This document shows, in pieces, positions 40,974 to 48,978 of a stretch of DNA of 64,000 nucleotides. Source of the DNA: Paenibacillus sp. 32352 (lineage in GTDB: Bacteria; Bacillota; Bacilli; Paenibacillales; NBRC-103111); the NCBI RefSeq assembly GCF_002042965.1, contig NZ_MZNT01000015.1, positions 124,001 through 188,000 on the forward strand, given 5' to 3'. The position numbers were made by a program, and so were the translations under genes. Below the pieces are notes generated by a model, which had not been told where the DNA came from, ran no database searches, and was given only the letters and a program-made list of their open reading frames with translations. How positions within the stretch are numbered: the first letter of the stretch is position 1; each line of letters starts with the position of its first letter.

Positions 40974-42533
40974 ATGCTCAAAAGGTGGTTGAGACCGTTT
41001 GTTTTCAAAAAATCTGCAGGATCGATCGCCGACTCTTTTCGGCCATCCCCTTCAACTTCCGAACTGCCATCCATTGAAATCATCGATGCTTCAGCTATTT
41101 TAAAATTGTTCAATAGATGCGCCGATGTCAAGCATCATACCTACACCTTGAACGCACGAGAGGAACGTTCAACCGTGCTGTTCGTCTTCTGCGAAGGGAT
41201 GAGCGATAGCCAACATATGATTCATGAGGTAGTGCTTCCCCGGTTGCAACGTTTCTATGAGACATACGGCTTTACAGACGCGGGCATGCTTCAAACGGCG
41301 AGTCAGCTTCAACTGGAACGTCTGCCGGATGTGAATTGGCAACGGAAAGCAACGCAACAAGTCTTTGATGGCAAATTGCTCATGTATATTCCTGCGCTTC
41401 GGATTATCTGTTCCGTTGACATTGCCAAGCTGCCGGCGAGAAAACCGGAAGAATCCAACGTCGAAGTCTCCGTTCGGGGAGCCAAAGATTGTTTTGTGGA
41501 AGAGTTGGCCACAAATGCCGCGCTTGTCCGCAAACGGATTAAATCGCCTTCGTTAGCCTATGAGCAAATCGTTCTTGGCGAACGTACCCAAACCCGGATC
41601 GGATTGATGTATATGTATGATATTGCCGATCCAAAGGTCTTACAGGAAGTGAAACAGCGCCTGCAAAAGATAACCATTGACGGGGTATTCAGTGCTACGG
41701 AACTTGAAGAAATGATCGAACCGACATGGGCGCTATTTCCGCTTATGGCGTATACCGGAAGACCAGACTTTACCGTCAATTGTTTGATGAACGGAAGATT
41801 TGTTATATTGGTGGACGGAACGCCGGCAGCGCTCATAGGCCCCGCCAACTTAATGCTCCTGATCAAAACGCCGGAAGACATCCACTTTACAGCGTTATCC
41901 TCAACGTTCGGACAGATGTTGCGGTTGTTAGGTTTTTTCGTGTCGCTCATGCTTCCGGCATTTTGGCTCTGCCTGCTTTCTTATCATCAAGACCAACTTC
42001 CGTTTTATTTGCTTGCGACGCTGACTGTGAATCGTCTCGGAATCCCTTTATCCACCGGCCTGGAGATGTTTCTTGCGCTCATTTTTCTTGAAATGTTGCG
42101 CGAGGCCGGCGTTCACCTTCCTTCCTCTATCGGTTCGACACTTACCGTTGTAGGAGGCTTAATCTTGGGCGATACAGCCATTCGAGCCGGAATTTTGTCG
42201 CCCGGAATCGTGATCATCGGCGCGATCACGCATGTATTCGGCGCAACACTTACCAATCAGGCGTTAGGAGGTGCGGTGAGCATACTGAGAATCATACTGT
42301 TTATATTTTCTTGCATATTCGGTTTATACGGTTTTTTTCTCGGCGTATTTTTGTTGCTGGTTTTGCTGGCGTCTCTTCAGTCTTTCGGGGTCCCGTATCT
42401 GGCTCCGATGTCACCTCCGTATTTCAGAGACTTGCCGCATGCATTGTTTCGGTTACCAATGGCATGGAAGCGAAAGCGTCCGAAGATGCTTCATCCGATT
42501 GACGATACGAACCAGGGAGAACAGTCAAAATGA
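40974..42533 (+). CDS. GerA-type spore germination protein
   Basis: This 519-residue A subunit has a soluble N-terminal region, then SVRGAKDCFVEELATNAALV (a diverged form of the usual RGPREGFIE motif), GRPDFTVNCLMNGRFVILVD, membrane segments, and FGVPYLAPMSP near the end. The divergence suggests a different germinant range than the other two receptors. It overlaps gerC by 4 bp. Confidence 0.9.
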   Translation: MLKRWLRPFVFKKSAGSIADSFRPSPSTSELPSIEIIDASAILKLFNRCADVKHHTYTLNAREERSTVLFVFCEGMSDSQHMIHEVVLPRLQRFYETYGFTDAGMLQTASQLQLERLPDVNWQRKATQQVFDGKLLMYIPALRIICSVDIAKLPARKPEESNVEVSVRGAKDCFVEELATNAALVRKRIKSPSLAYEQIVLGERTQTRIGLMYMYDIADPKVLQEVKQRLQKITIDGVFSATELEEMIEPTWALFPLMAYTGRPDFTVNCLMNGRFVILVDGTPAALIGPANLMLLIKTPEDIHFTALSSTFGQMLRLLGFFVSLMLPAFWLCLLSYHQDQLPFYLLATLTVNRLGIPLSTGLEMFLALIFLEMLREAGVHLPSSIGSTLTVVGGLILGDTAIRAGILSPGIVIIGAITHVFGATLTNQALGGAVSILRIILFIFSCIFGLYGFFLGVFLLLVLLASLQSFGVPYLAPMSPPYFRDLPHALFRLPMAWKRKRPKMLHPIDDTNQGEQSK

Positions 42534-43684
42534 AAGGCGTGAAATTAACAGGAATCTTGATTGTTCTGCTCGTTATCACGACCGGTTGCTGGAATATGAA
42601 GGAAATTCAAAATATCAGTTATGTAACGGCTATCGGGTTTGATTATGACGACGGAAAGTACATTGTGTATTTGCAACTGATTGATTTTTCCAGCGTCGCC
42701 AAGCTGGAAGGCCAGCAAAAAGCAAAAGAAGCGCCTGTATGGGTGGGGAAAGGAACGGGCGCATCGTTTACGGAAGCGGTAAACCATTTATATGAGACGT
42801 CGCAACAAAGAGTGTTTTGGGGGCATGTTTCCGCGCTCGTGTTCAGCGAACCTATTTTGAAACAGAACAAATTTCAGGATGTAATGGATTTGCTGAACCG
42901 TTACAGGGAAATCCGCTATTTGGTTTGGGTTTTTAGTACCAAAGAATCAATTGAAAATATTTTCAACTCGACTCCTTTCTTTAATGAGTCCCCGATGATG
43001 TCCATTTTGCATAGCCCGGAGGAACCGTATCGGCAACGGTCGATCATCCCGCCAATCAGGCTGTATCAATTTGTTATGACGCTGAAAGAAGCTGCGCGCA
43101 TGACTTACTTGCCTTCTCTGCGTATCGAGAAGAATCAGTGGGAAGTTAGCAGAAAAACGCATCCATTGTTGGAATATGCAGGTATAACCGTGTTTTGGAA
43201 CAATCGGTACCATGGAGAATTGGATCCGGACGATTTGCATGGATTGCCCTGGCTGCATAAAAAAACAGTTCGCGTGCCGCTTTCTCTCGAACGCGGAAAA
43301 TCGTTAGCGGCTGTATTGGTTATGGAGAAGCCAAAAGTGCGCATCAAGCCGTCGGTTCAAGATCTTCGCGTTTATTTTGACGTCGAGCTAACGATAAAGG
43401 CAGGCATTAACGAGATGCATCAGGAAATGTCCAAAAAAGAATTGATCGACCTGGCCGAACGAAAGATTGAAGAACAAATCCGCCATACTTACCGGAAAGG
43501 CTTTGAGCGAAAGGTCGATGTTTATAATCTCGGCGAGTCGTTGTTTCGACGCGATCCCACGGTATGGCACCGGATTGAAGACGAAAATCATTTTGTGCTG
43601 CATGAGGATTCTTTACGAAACATACGAATCCATGTTCAACTGACCAATACGGGGAGGTACAAGTTAAAGCCCAGTCAAGCCTAG
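42530..43684 (+). CDS. Ger(x)C family spore germination lipoprotein
   Basis: This 384-residue lipoprotein has the signal ILIVLLVITTGCW (lipobox ITTGC) followed by NMKEIQNISYVTAIGFDYD. The later part (ELIDLAERKIEEQIRHTYRK) is the conserved C-terminal helix of the family. It is the C subunit of the second receptor and closes the operon. Confidence 0.9.
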   Translation: MKGVKLTGILIVLLVITTGCWNMKEIQNISYVTAIGFDYDDGKYIVYLQLIDFSSVAKLEGQQKAKEAPVWVGKGTGASFTEAVNHLYETSQQRVFWGHVSALVFSEPILKQNKFQDVMDLLNRYREIRYLVWVFSTKESIENIFNSTPFFNESPMMSILHSPEEPYRQRSIIPPIRLYQFVMTLKEAARMTYLPSLRIEKNQWEVSRKTHPLLEYAGITVFWNNRYHGELDPDDLHGLPWLHKKTVRVPLSLERGKSLAAVLVMEKPKVRIKPSVQDLRVYFDVELTIKAGINEMHQEMSKKELIDLAERKIEEQIRHTYRKGFERKVDVYNLGESLFRRDPTVWHRIEDENHFVLHEDSLRNIRIHVQLTNTGRYKLKPSQA

Positions 43685-43721
43685 ATGTTGAAAATTCCGA
43701 TTTTCAAATGATGGATTCGCG

Positions 43722-43750
43722 GCGCGATTGATACATCCGATCAATCGCGC
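43722..43750. terminator. Hairpin after the second ger operon
   Basis: A perfect 11-bp stem GCGCGATTGAT / ATCAATCGCGC with a 7-nt loop lies between convergent genes. No T run. Confidence 0.5.
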
Positions 43751-43816
43751 TTCCACGTCGGCAGCAATGCCGTAACCATTTTACATCCATCAAGCTTTCT
43801 CTCTGAAGACAACCTC

Positions 43817-44134
43817 CTATTCCATTTCGGACAATTCCGTATCGGATTCCATCCATAGCAGCTCCTTGAACAAAAAAGCAACAAACTCTTCTTCAAGTCC
43901 CATGTCCCAAGCTGTCGCTATACATTCGAGCAGTTGTTCCTTGCTGAGCAGCCTCGTGGCAACCCTTCCCCTTATTTCTCGCATTCCATTCTCAGTCTGT
44001 TGACTTACGCTTTCCAATAATCGAGTCAGTCTTGTAATCTCCTTGGAAAGCTGGACCACTTGATTATGGCTCAAGCCGATTTCCTGCCGTTTCCCAAACA
44101 ATACAGTCTGCGCAGCGATCATGACATGATGCAT
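43817..44134 (-). CDS. Spo0E-like protein with altered phosphatase motif
   Basis: This 105-residue protein contains RQEIGLSHNQVVQLSKEITR and LTRLLE near residues 16-41, resembling the Spo0E-family helix pair that dephosphorylates Spo0A-P. The usual SxELD signature is SKEIT here, so the catalytic Asp position is changed and activity is doubtful. A helical C-terminal extension follows. It is divergent from the XRE gene. Confidence 0.5.
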   Translation of the reverse strand: MHHVMIAAQTVLFGKRQEIGLSHNQVVQLSKEITRLTRLLESVSQQTENGMREIRGRVATRLLSKEQLLECIATAWDMGLEEEFVAFLFKELLWMESDTELSEME

Positions 44135-44321
44135 GACTTCTGACTCCTTTTTATCGAAAATATTGGCTTAAAGGAATTTGTGACAAAATAAGCTCTTTGG
44201 AAAATTATATCGCAAAGATTTTAAAGGTACAATCAATTGAATGGACTGTAGTTTAAGAGTACTCCATCCCTCCGACTGCTTTGACTACACTTTACTATAG
44301 AGAGGGGTTGTGAGGGACATT

Positions 44322-44666
44322 ATGTCTACCTTTGCACAAATAGTCGGAGCAAAAATTCGCCTATACCGCATGGAGCAAAATTTGACTCAGGAACAACTAG
44401 CCGAATCGATCGGCATGGCCGCGACATATCTTGGTCAGATTGAACGCGGCGAAAAAAACGTCAAACTTCAGACAATTGAAAAAATTGCTTTGGCATTACA
44501 TATGAGCGTATACGATTTATTCAGCGACGAGAAAGAGGCCAATTTGCAACAAAAAAAATGGTTATGGGCCAGCATTCTCTTATTGCTCAAACACAACGAT
44601 GCCAAACAGCGACAAGCGTATCGTATTTTACGGGAACTGTTGGAACCGGCAACCGAAGATTCGTAA
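44322..44666 (+). CDS. XRE-family HTH transcriptional regulator
   Basis: This 114-residue protein has an N-terminal XRE/Cro HTH (VGAKIRLYRMEQNLTQEQLA, then AESIGMAATYLGQIERGEKN) and a helical tail. ATG 44322 has GTGAGGG upstream; GTG 44310 behind GAGAGGGG is an alternative. It may regulate the divergent Spo0E-like gene or the second ger operon. Confidence 0.85.
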   Translation: MSTFAQIVGAKIRLYRMEQNLTQEQLAESIGMAATYLGQIERGEKNVKLQTIEKIALALHMSVYDLFSDEKEANLQQKKWLWASILLLLKHNDAKQRQAYRILRELLEPATEDS

Positions 44667-44683
44667 AAAGTGATTCAAGCTAT

Positions 44684-44735
44684 GAAAAAAGCAAGCGGTT
44701 GGGACGATCTGAACCAACCGCTTGCTGCTTATTTA
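44684..44735 (+). terminator. Terminator after the XRE gene
   Basis: A perfect 13-bp stem AGCAAGCGGTTGG (44690-44702) and CCAACCGCTTGCT (44714-44726) is followed by GCTTATTTA. The next 200 bp up to the riboswitch hold no gene. Confidence 0.75.
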
Positions 44736-44948
44736 CCGCGATTCTCTATGTTAAATGACAAGTCTTTACCTATTTTTTGGATAAATACGGTTTCTTAGGA
44801 ACACCCGTTTGGAAGGAGTTGGCGCTTTTTGCGCGAATTATTGGGTATAAAGAAGGATTTTGTCGTAAATGATCCAACTTCATTCAAAAGGGGGAGGTTC
44901 TATTCGTAGGTCCTCAGGCTGATCCCTTTCTTTCAGGATCATAAAAAA

Positions 44949-45028
44949 CGAAACGGCAAACCCATTGAAAAATGGGGGCGCAAAACTTCAGGCCTAAGGA
45001 TGATATCTATGGTAGCTGGGTTGCCGAA
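44949..45028 (+). ncRNA. c-di-GMP-I (GEMM) riboswitch
   Basis: The conserved core is present in order: CGGCAAACCCATTGAAAAAT (GAAA tetraloop stem), GGGGGCGCAAAACTTCAGGC, CTAAGGATGATATC, then GGTAGCTGGGTTGCCG closing P1. The spacing between the GAAA loop, the CGCAAA segment and the GCCTAA segment fits class I aptamers. It precedes an EAL protein gene by about 80 nt, with a terminator in between, so c-di-GMP controls whether the operon is transcribed. Confidence 0.93.
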
Positions 45029-45047
45029 ATTATTGCTTCCGAGCTCA

Positions 45048-45082
45048 AAGCTGCCCCAAATCGGGGTGGCTTCTTATTTTGA
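45048..45082 (+). terminator. Expression-platform terminator of the c-di-GMP riboswitch
   Basis: AAGCTGCCCC (45048-45057) pairs with GGGGTGGCTT (45063-45072) including two G-T wobbles, followed by CTTATTTTGATT. Whether ligand binding favours or blocks it cannot be read directly. Confidence 0.7.
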
Positions 45083-45107
45083 TTCTCCAGCAAAGGGAGT
45101 AGCCTCG

Positions 45108-45824
45108 ATGCCGAATATTGAACAATTAATAGTACAAAACGATTTTTATCATGTGTTCCAGCCCATCTTGGGGTTTCCCGAAAAGAGAATCCTTGGTTAC
45201 GAGGCCCTCATTCGCAGTAACTCCAACATGAATCCGGATCTTTTATTTCAGCGCGCCATGGAGCAGAACAAGTTGTTCGAAGTCGATTCTTTTTCAATTT
45301 TCCAGGCGATTTCAGCCTACTTTGAATTTCCGGGCTCACGTGAACATAACCTGTTGTTTATTAACATTTTCCCTTCAACTTTGGTCTCGCCTTTATTTAT
45401 CGACTTACTCGACTCCCTTGCCGAGCGATTCGAGCTATATAGAAACCAAATCGTATTTGAGATTAACGAGTCCATTTATGAGGGCCTCTTATGGAAAAGC
45501 GCTTCTTTCAGAGATGCCATCCGATTGCTGCGTGAACTGAATTTCCTGATAGCCCTGGACGATGTAGGAGATGGAACAACTTCTTTTCGAAATATTGTGG
45601 ACGTCTCGCCTGATTTTATCAAAATCGACCGATTCTTTGCTTCTGACTTGAGTACATCCAGGAAAAAACAAAAAGTTGTCGCACTGTTTGCCGAGTACTG
45701 CAATGACGAGGCCAATCTGATCCTGGAAGGAATCGAAAAAGACGAGGATTTGGATACCGCTTTGTCTTTGGGTATCAAGATGGGACAAGGCTATTTATTC
45801 GGAAAACCGAATCGGTTAACGTAA
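45108..45824 (+). CDS. EAL-domain c-di-GMP phosphodiesterase
   Basis: This 238-residue protein is a stand-alone EAL domain. The signature YEALIRSNS is intact, as are INIFPSTL (metal-binding Asn), FEINES, IALDDVGDG with the DD pair, FIKIDRFF with the Lys and Asp, and LEGIEKDED. It probably hydrolyses c-di-GMP to pGpG in the cytoplasm. The start at ATG 45108 is preferred (AAGGGAG upstream); earlier in-frame codons fall inside the riboswitch. First gene of a three-gene operon. Confidence 0.88.
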   Translation: MPNIEQLIVQNDFYHVFQPILGFPEKRILGYEALIRSNSNMNPDLLFQRAMEQNKLFEVDSFSIFQAISAYFEFPGSREHNLLFINIFPSTLVSPLFIDLLDSLAERFELYRNQIVFEINESIYEGLLWKSASFRDAIRLLRELNFLIALDDVGDGTTSFRNIVDVSPDFIKIDRFFASDLSTSRKKQKVVALFAEYCNDEANLILEGIEKDEDLDTALSLGIKMGQGYLFGKPNRLT

Positions 45825-45869
45825 ACGGTTGAACGTGAAGTCTCACCCGAACATGAAGGAGTAATCAGG

Positions 45870-46223
45870 ATGCAGGATAAACTGAACTATTTCCGCAAAG
45901 CAACGCTCTCTTTAAAAATTTCAGAGTTTGAAGTTCCACCCATGCAGGATTTGTTGATCATCGGGAAAAAAGCCCCGATCGGGCCGGAAGCGGTAAAGCG
46001 AATGGCGCAGGCGCTATCGCCGGAACAATTTACAATCGTGAAATTGGACCATGCCAAAATTGAAGCGGTCTTGATTCGGAACTCCATTCTTCAAATGTTG
46101 GACGAACGTTTGCTGATGCAAATCATAATGGAAGAAGCGGACCGGTTGATCAGCGACACCATGGTCCTTCGTTCCGAACAGAAAATTTCGGTGTCCGTTC
46201 AGCGGGAGGTGGAGTTGTCATGA
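45870..46223 (+). CDS. 117-residue protein of unknown function in the c-di-GMP operon
   Basis: A soluble alpha/beta-like protein (PPMQDLLIIGKKAPIGPEAV, LSPEQFTIVKLDHAKIEAVL, then helices MLDERLLMQIIMEEADRLIS) without recognisable family or membrane segment. It lies 45 bp after the EAL gene, and its stop overlaps the CBS-GGDEF start by 4 bp. The tight coupling suggests a partner of the turnover enzymes; this is inference from position only. Confidence 0.65.
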   Translation: MQDKLNYFRKATLSLKISEFEVPPMQDLLIIGKKAPIGPEAVKRMAQALSPEQFTIVKLDHAKIEAVLIRNSILQMLDERLLMQIIMEEADRLISDTMVLRSEQKISVSVQREVELS

Positions 46224-47014
46224 AGGTGGCGGAATTCATGTCGTCCCCGGTCTACACAGTTTCATCGGAACGAGGCGTCCAGTTCGTCTCCGACATGATG
46301 AATGAACTTAAAATTGGTTCGCTGGTCGTCACAGATCATGGATCAATCGTAGGGATCATTACGTCTCGGGATATCCGATCCTCCCACCCCAATCGCATTG
46401 CGGCAGATGCGATGACCCCAAACCCGATCAGCATTTCGCCTGACCAGTTTGCTTGGGAAGCGCTGGAATCGATGGAGCGGCATCGCATTGAACGACTTCT
46501 TGTCGTTTATGAAGATCAGGTACTCGGGATCGTGACCCGCGAGAAACTTCAAATCAAACTGAACCAGCTCGTTGACCCTCTAACGGGACTGTACCGCGCA
46601 CCCTATATTCAACAGATCGGCGAACATTTTCTGAACCGTCGCCAACATTTCCGTTTGCTCTTTATTGATCTCAATAACTTCGGTGAAATCAACAAATTGC
46701 ATGGGCATCCGGTAGGGGACGACTTTCTTGTCGAGTTCTCCAATCGCTTGCGTACAATAACCAACGAACAGGATTATGTATGCAGGTATGCAGGGGATGA
46801 GTTTATTGTGATTACATGCCGGAATGAGAACGATGCCATGCAATTAGAGGCGGCCCTGTCCCAACCCGTCGTCATTCAAAACGTTACATTATCGGCATCG
46901 GTGGGAATCATAAACGGCTATCTCGTGCCTGACTTTTTCTCGCTGTCTTTTCGAGAACTGATCAGCAGAGCCAGTCTTCTATCCACTTCTTTGAAGCAAA
47001 AATCTTTTGCATGA
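46220..47014 (+). CDS. CBS-pair protein with GGDEF-type domain (AGDEF)
   Basis: This 264-residue protein has two CBS motifs (EFMSSPVYTVSSERGVQFVS, LVVTDHGSIVGIITSRDIRS, then AMTPNPISISPDQFAWEALE) followed by a diguanylate cyclase-like domain from about 110 (DPLTGLYRAPY, FIDLNNFGEINKLHGHPVGD, RYAGDEFIVITC). The active-site signature is AGDEF, a variant that is active in some cyclases. CBS pairs usually bind adenine nucleotides. Together with the EAL gene it gives opposing c-di-GMP activities under one riboswitch. A related, broken copy lies at 54151-54750. Confidence 0.87.
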   Translation: MKVAEFMSSPVYTVSSERGVQFVSDMMNELKIGSLVVTDHGSIVGIITSRDIRSSHPNRIAADAMTPNPISISPDQFAWEALESMERHRIERLLVVYEDQVLGIVTREKLQIKLNQLVDPLTGLYRAPYIQQIGEHFLNRRQHFRLLFIDLNNFGEINKLHGHPVGDDFLVEFSNRLRTITNEQDYVCRYAGDEFIVITCRNENDAMQLEAALSQPVVIQNVTLSASVGIINGYLVPDFFSLSFRELISRASLLSTSLKQKSFA

Positions 47015-47040
47015 TAGAAAACCTGACTTTTTGCTAAACT

Positions 47041-47106
47041 TGAGAGCGGTAAAAAGCGTCAAGCATTCTGACACGCTTTTTAAGCGTGAACAGAAGGTTG
47101 GCGCTA
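47041..47106 (-). pseudogene. virB4 relic at the end of copy A
   Basis: The minus strand reads SANLLFTLKKRVRMLDAFYR, matching SANFLFTLWKRVRKYGAFCT of the VirB4 gene at 62.4 kb; the DNA shares a run of about 24 bases with one mismatch (47082-47105 against 62477-62500). It lies just after the CBS-GGDEF gene, and its inverted arms AAAAAGCGT/ACGCTTTTT may now act as terminator. Confidence 0.6.
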
Positions 47107-47160
47107 TTCTTTTGAAACGGATGTTTATCATATCAGAACGCGTCCAACTGTCCCCGCGAT

Positions 47161-47589
47161 TCAATCCTGCATATTTTTCTTCTCCCATCGTCTTCTGATC
47201 CAGGCCACAACGAGTAGCTCCGCAGGAATGCATACCAATACCATTAACGCCGAAAGAAAGATGGAAGTGGACAAAGCATGCGTCAACTCCTGCAGGTTGG
47301 GCGCGACCCAAATGCTCATTAAGAGCAGCAGGAAGCCGATGGCAGGCTCATCCACTGAGCGGCAACCATAGCCGTCACATAAGAGATAACACATATTTTT
47401 ACAAATGCACCCAACACCCAAATAGCCAAAAATCGATTCCAGATGGGTAAAGAAATCGGCCAGGTTGATGTATCTGGCGACTATCAGGAAAGGGATAGGT
47501 ATAATTTCCGTTAGACCCCCCAATAGCAACAGCGTAACCGGATTGGACGGCACAAGCGTCACGATGACGGCTAGCAAAGTCATCGCCAT
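47161..47589 (-). pseudogene. gerB 3' fragment (copy A)
   Basis: The frame reads MAMTLLAVIVTLVPSNPVTL, VARYINLADFFTHLES and ends WVAPNLQELTHALSTSIFLS to KKNMQD, matching the C-terminal third of the GerB protein at 54941-56041. Local frameshifts replace the segment after HLESIFGYL with CKNMCYLLCDGYGCRSVDEP. It is separated from its 5' part by a frameshift near 47590-47626. Confidence 0.85.
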
Positions 47590-47626
47590 ACTTTTTTCAC
47601 TTTTTCCGCACGGTTTGCAAATGTAA

Positions 47627-48007
47627 TTAAAACGACACGGTCAGAAATTCGCTGAACCATGCTTGCAAAACAACCGCACCGGAGAGGGAAATAGCCGTCG
47701 GAGTAACCGCCAAATACATCATTTTCCGATTTGCGGGGTGGATTTTTTCCCTTTTTCCAACACCATTCACCCGCTCCTTAGCAAGGTGAGCTTCTCCAAC
47801 AAGTTTACCAGCGGTTCCATCCATCCACTGCGTAGGATCCGGCATTTGGGGATCGAGAACAAGCAAGATTGCCAATATCGCCCCCAATCCGGTCAGGACA
47901 CCATAAGCCGTCTTCTCCCTCTTGGTATAAGACGGCATGGCGCGCCAATCATGCAAAATCATTAAAGCGAGCGCCGCGGCAACGCACAACAATCCCTCCC
48001 ATAACAT
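47627..48007 (-). pseudogene. Fused remnant: small ger ORF joined to deleted gerB 5' end (copy A)
   Basis: Residues 1-62 match the small membrane protein at 56045-56299 (MILHDWRAMPSYTKREKTAY, GLGAILAILLVLDPQMPDPT). The frame then runs into gerB (KMMYLAVTPTAIS) and jumps to SGAVVLQAWFSEFLTVSF, omitting about 156 residues present in the intact copy. It ends in a frameshift. Confidence 0.8.
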
Positions 48008-48018
48008 GATTCCATCAT

Positions 48019-48262
48019 CACCTCTGCTCAGGCTTGAATATGCTTTTGTTGGTCATGCCGGGACGGACAACTTTGACCTTAGCTTGTATGTTGACTTCCA
48101 AATGGGAATAAAGATTGTCCCAGCGGTCCTTATATCGACCACTCCCTCGGGTACTTCCGATAGAAGGCATCCGCGAAATTGTAAATATTCGCTTTCATTT
48201 CTATTTGCGTCCGTTCCAGCGCCATTTGAACGCTGCGTATGAAATCGTCTTCCAGTTATGGC
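48019..48262 (-). pseudogene. gerC 3' relic (copy A)
   Basis: The minus strand encodes RSVQMALERTQIEMKANIYN and FADAFYRKYPREW, then after a frameshift LYSHLEVNIQAKVKVVRPGM and TNKSIFKPEQR. This corresponds to the last 75 residues of the gerC product at 56304-57491. The rest of the gene is missing. Confidence 0.8.
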
Positions 48263-48978
48263 GGTAACCCTCCTTTCGTGGGTCTGGTATTCATAATCGG
48301 ACGCAGCATGGCGCGGCGGAGATTGTAAAGAATCATTAGATTCAAGTTACTACGGCTGCCCTCTTGCTCACCTCAACTGACTTCTCAGCGACTCTCGGTG
48401 AATACACGACAGGTCTACCCCTCGAGCCAGCATATCGCGGTAAGCGACAAATAGCCCTATATATGCTCGTGCACTCATGGTTTTCGGGCTTACAAAACTT
48501 GGGGAACGAATAAATGAAGAAGGGCTTCATTCTATTAGCACCTTTCTTTAAGAGAATATGCAAATTTTGGAATCTGTCAATATTTTTAGAACGGTGCTAT
48601 GTAAGGGGCAACAAGGTGATTTCATATTTGCACCAACTCGAATGGCTCGTTAGGGAATAGATTCCAGAAGTAATTCCAAAGAGCGTAAAGTTTTTTGCGC
48701 TGGTGCAGCCAGAGAAAGTGTTCGGGCAAATCTCGCTTCGCAAAATGGAACAAGGCGCGGATGCGGTCAAAGCGCCGATACAGCCTTCCTCGTTCAGTAC
48801 CATGGAAGAAGCGCGCGGGTCGCTCGGTTTAAGGAGGGGACAAACGGCCCTCGGGGGCAGTGAACCCACGTCCAGACTGAGCGAGTCGAATCATTGCGTT
48901 AAACGCAGTCTTTTCTTTGAGATTTCTTCGATAGAAGCTTATTTTTATTAGGAATGGGGAAGAAAACTCTTCAGAACA
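48263..48978. other. 716-bp stretch without an intact gene
   Basis: Only decayed coding-like sequence is seen. On the minus strand near 48605-48760 a frame reads ALFHFAKRDLPEHFLWLHQR and KKLYALWNYFWNLFPNEPFE, without start or known family. It could be a relic of an inserted gene lying between the duplicated block and the conjugation genes. Confidence 0.4.

Larger units (their letters stand above)
46364..48262. repeat. Duplicated segment, copy A
   Basis: From the second CBS motif through the GGDEF domain, a virB4 relic, gerB, the small ger ORF and the 3' end of gerC, this segment matches 54151 to about 56547 in order and orientation, with many base differences. Copy A keeps the GGDEF gene intact but has broken ger genes; it lacks about 156 codons of gerB. 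Confidence 0.85.

Noticed and set aside
47052..47081. Simple terminator after the CBS-GGDEF gene
   Set aside because: The hairpin arms are present and may work as a terminator, but they lie within a virB4 relic, so the structure is probably incidental and was not listed separately.
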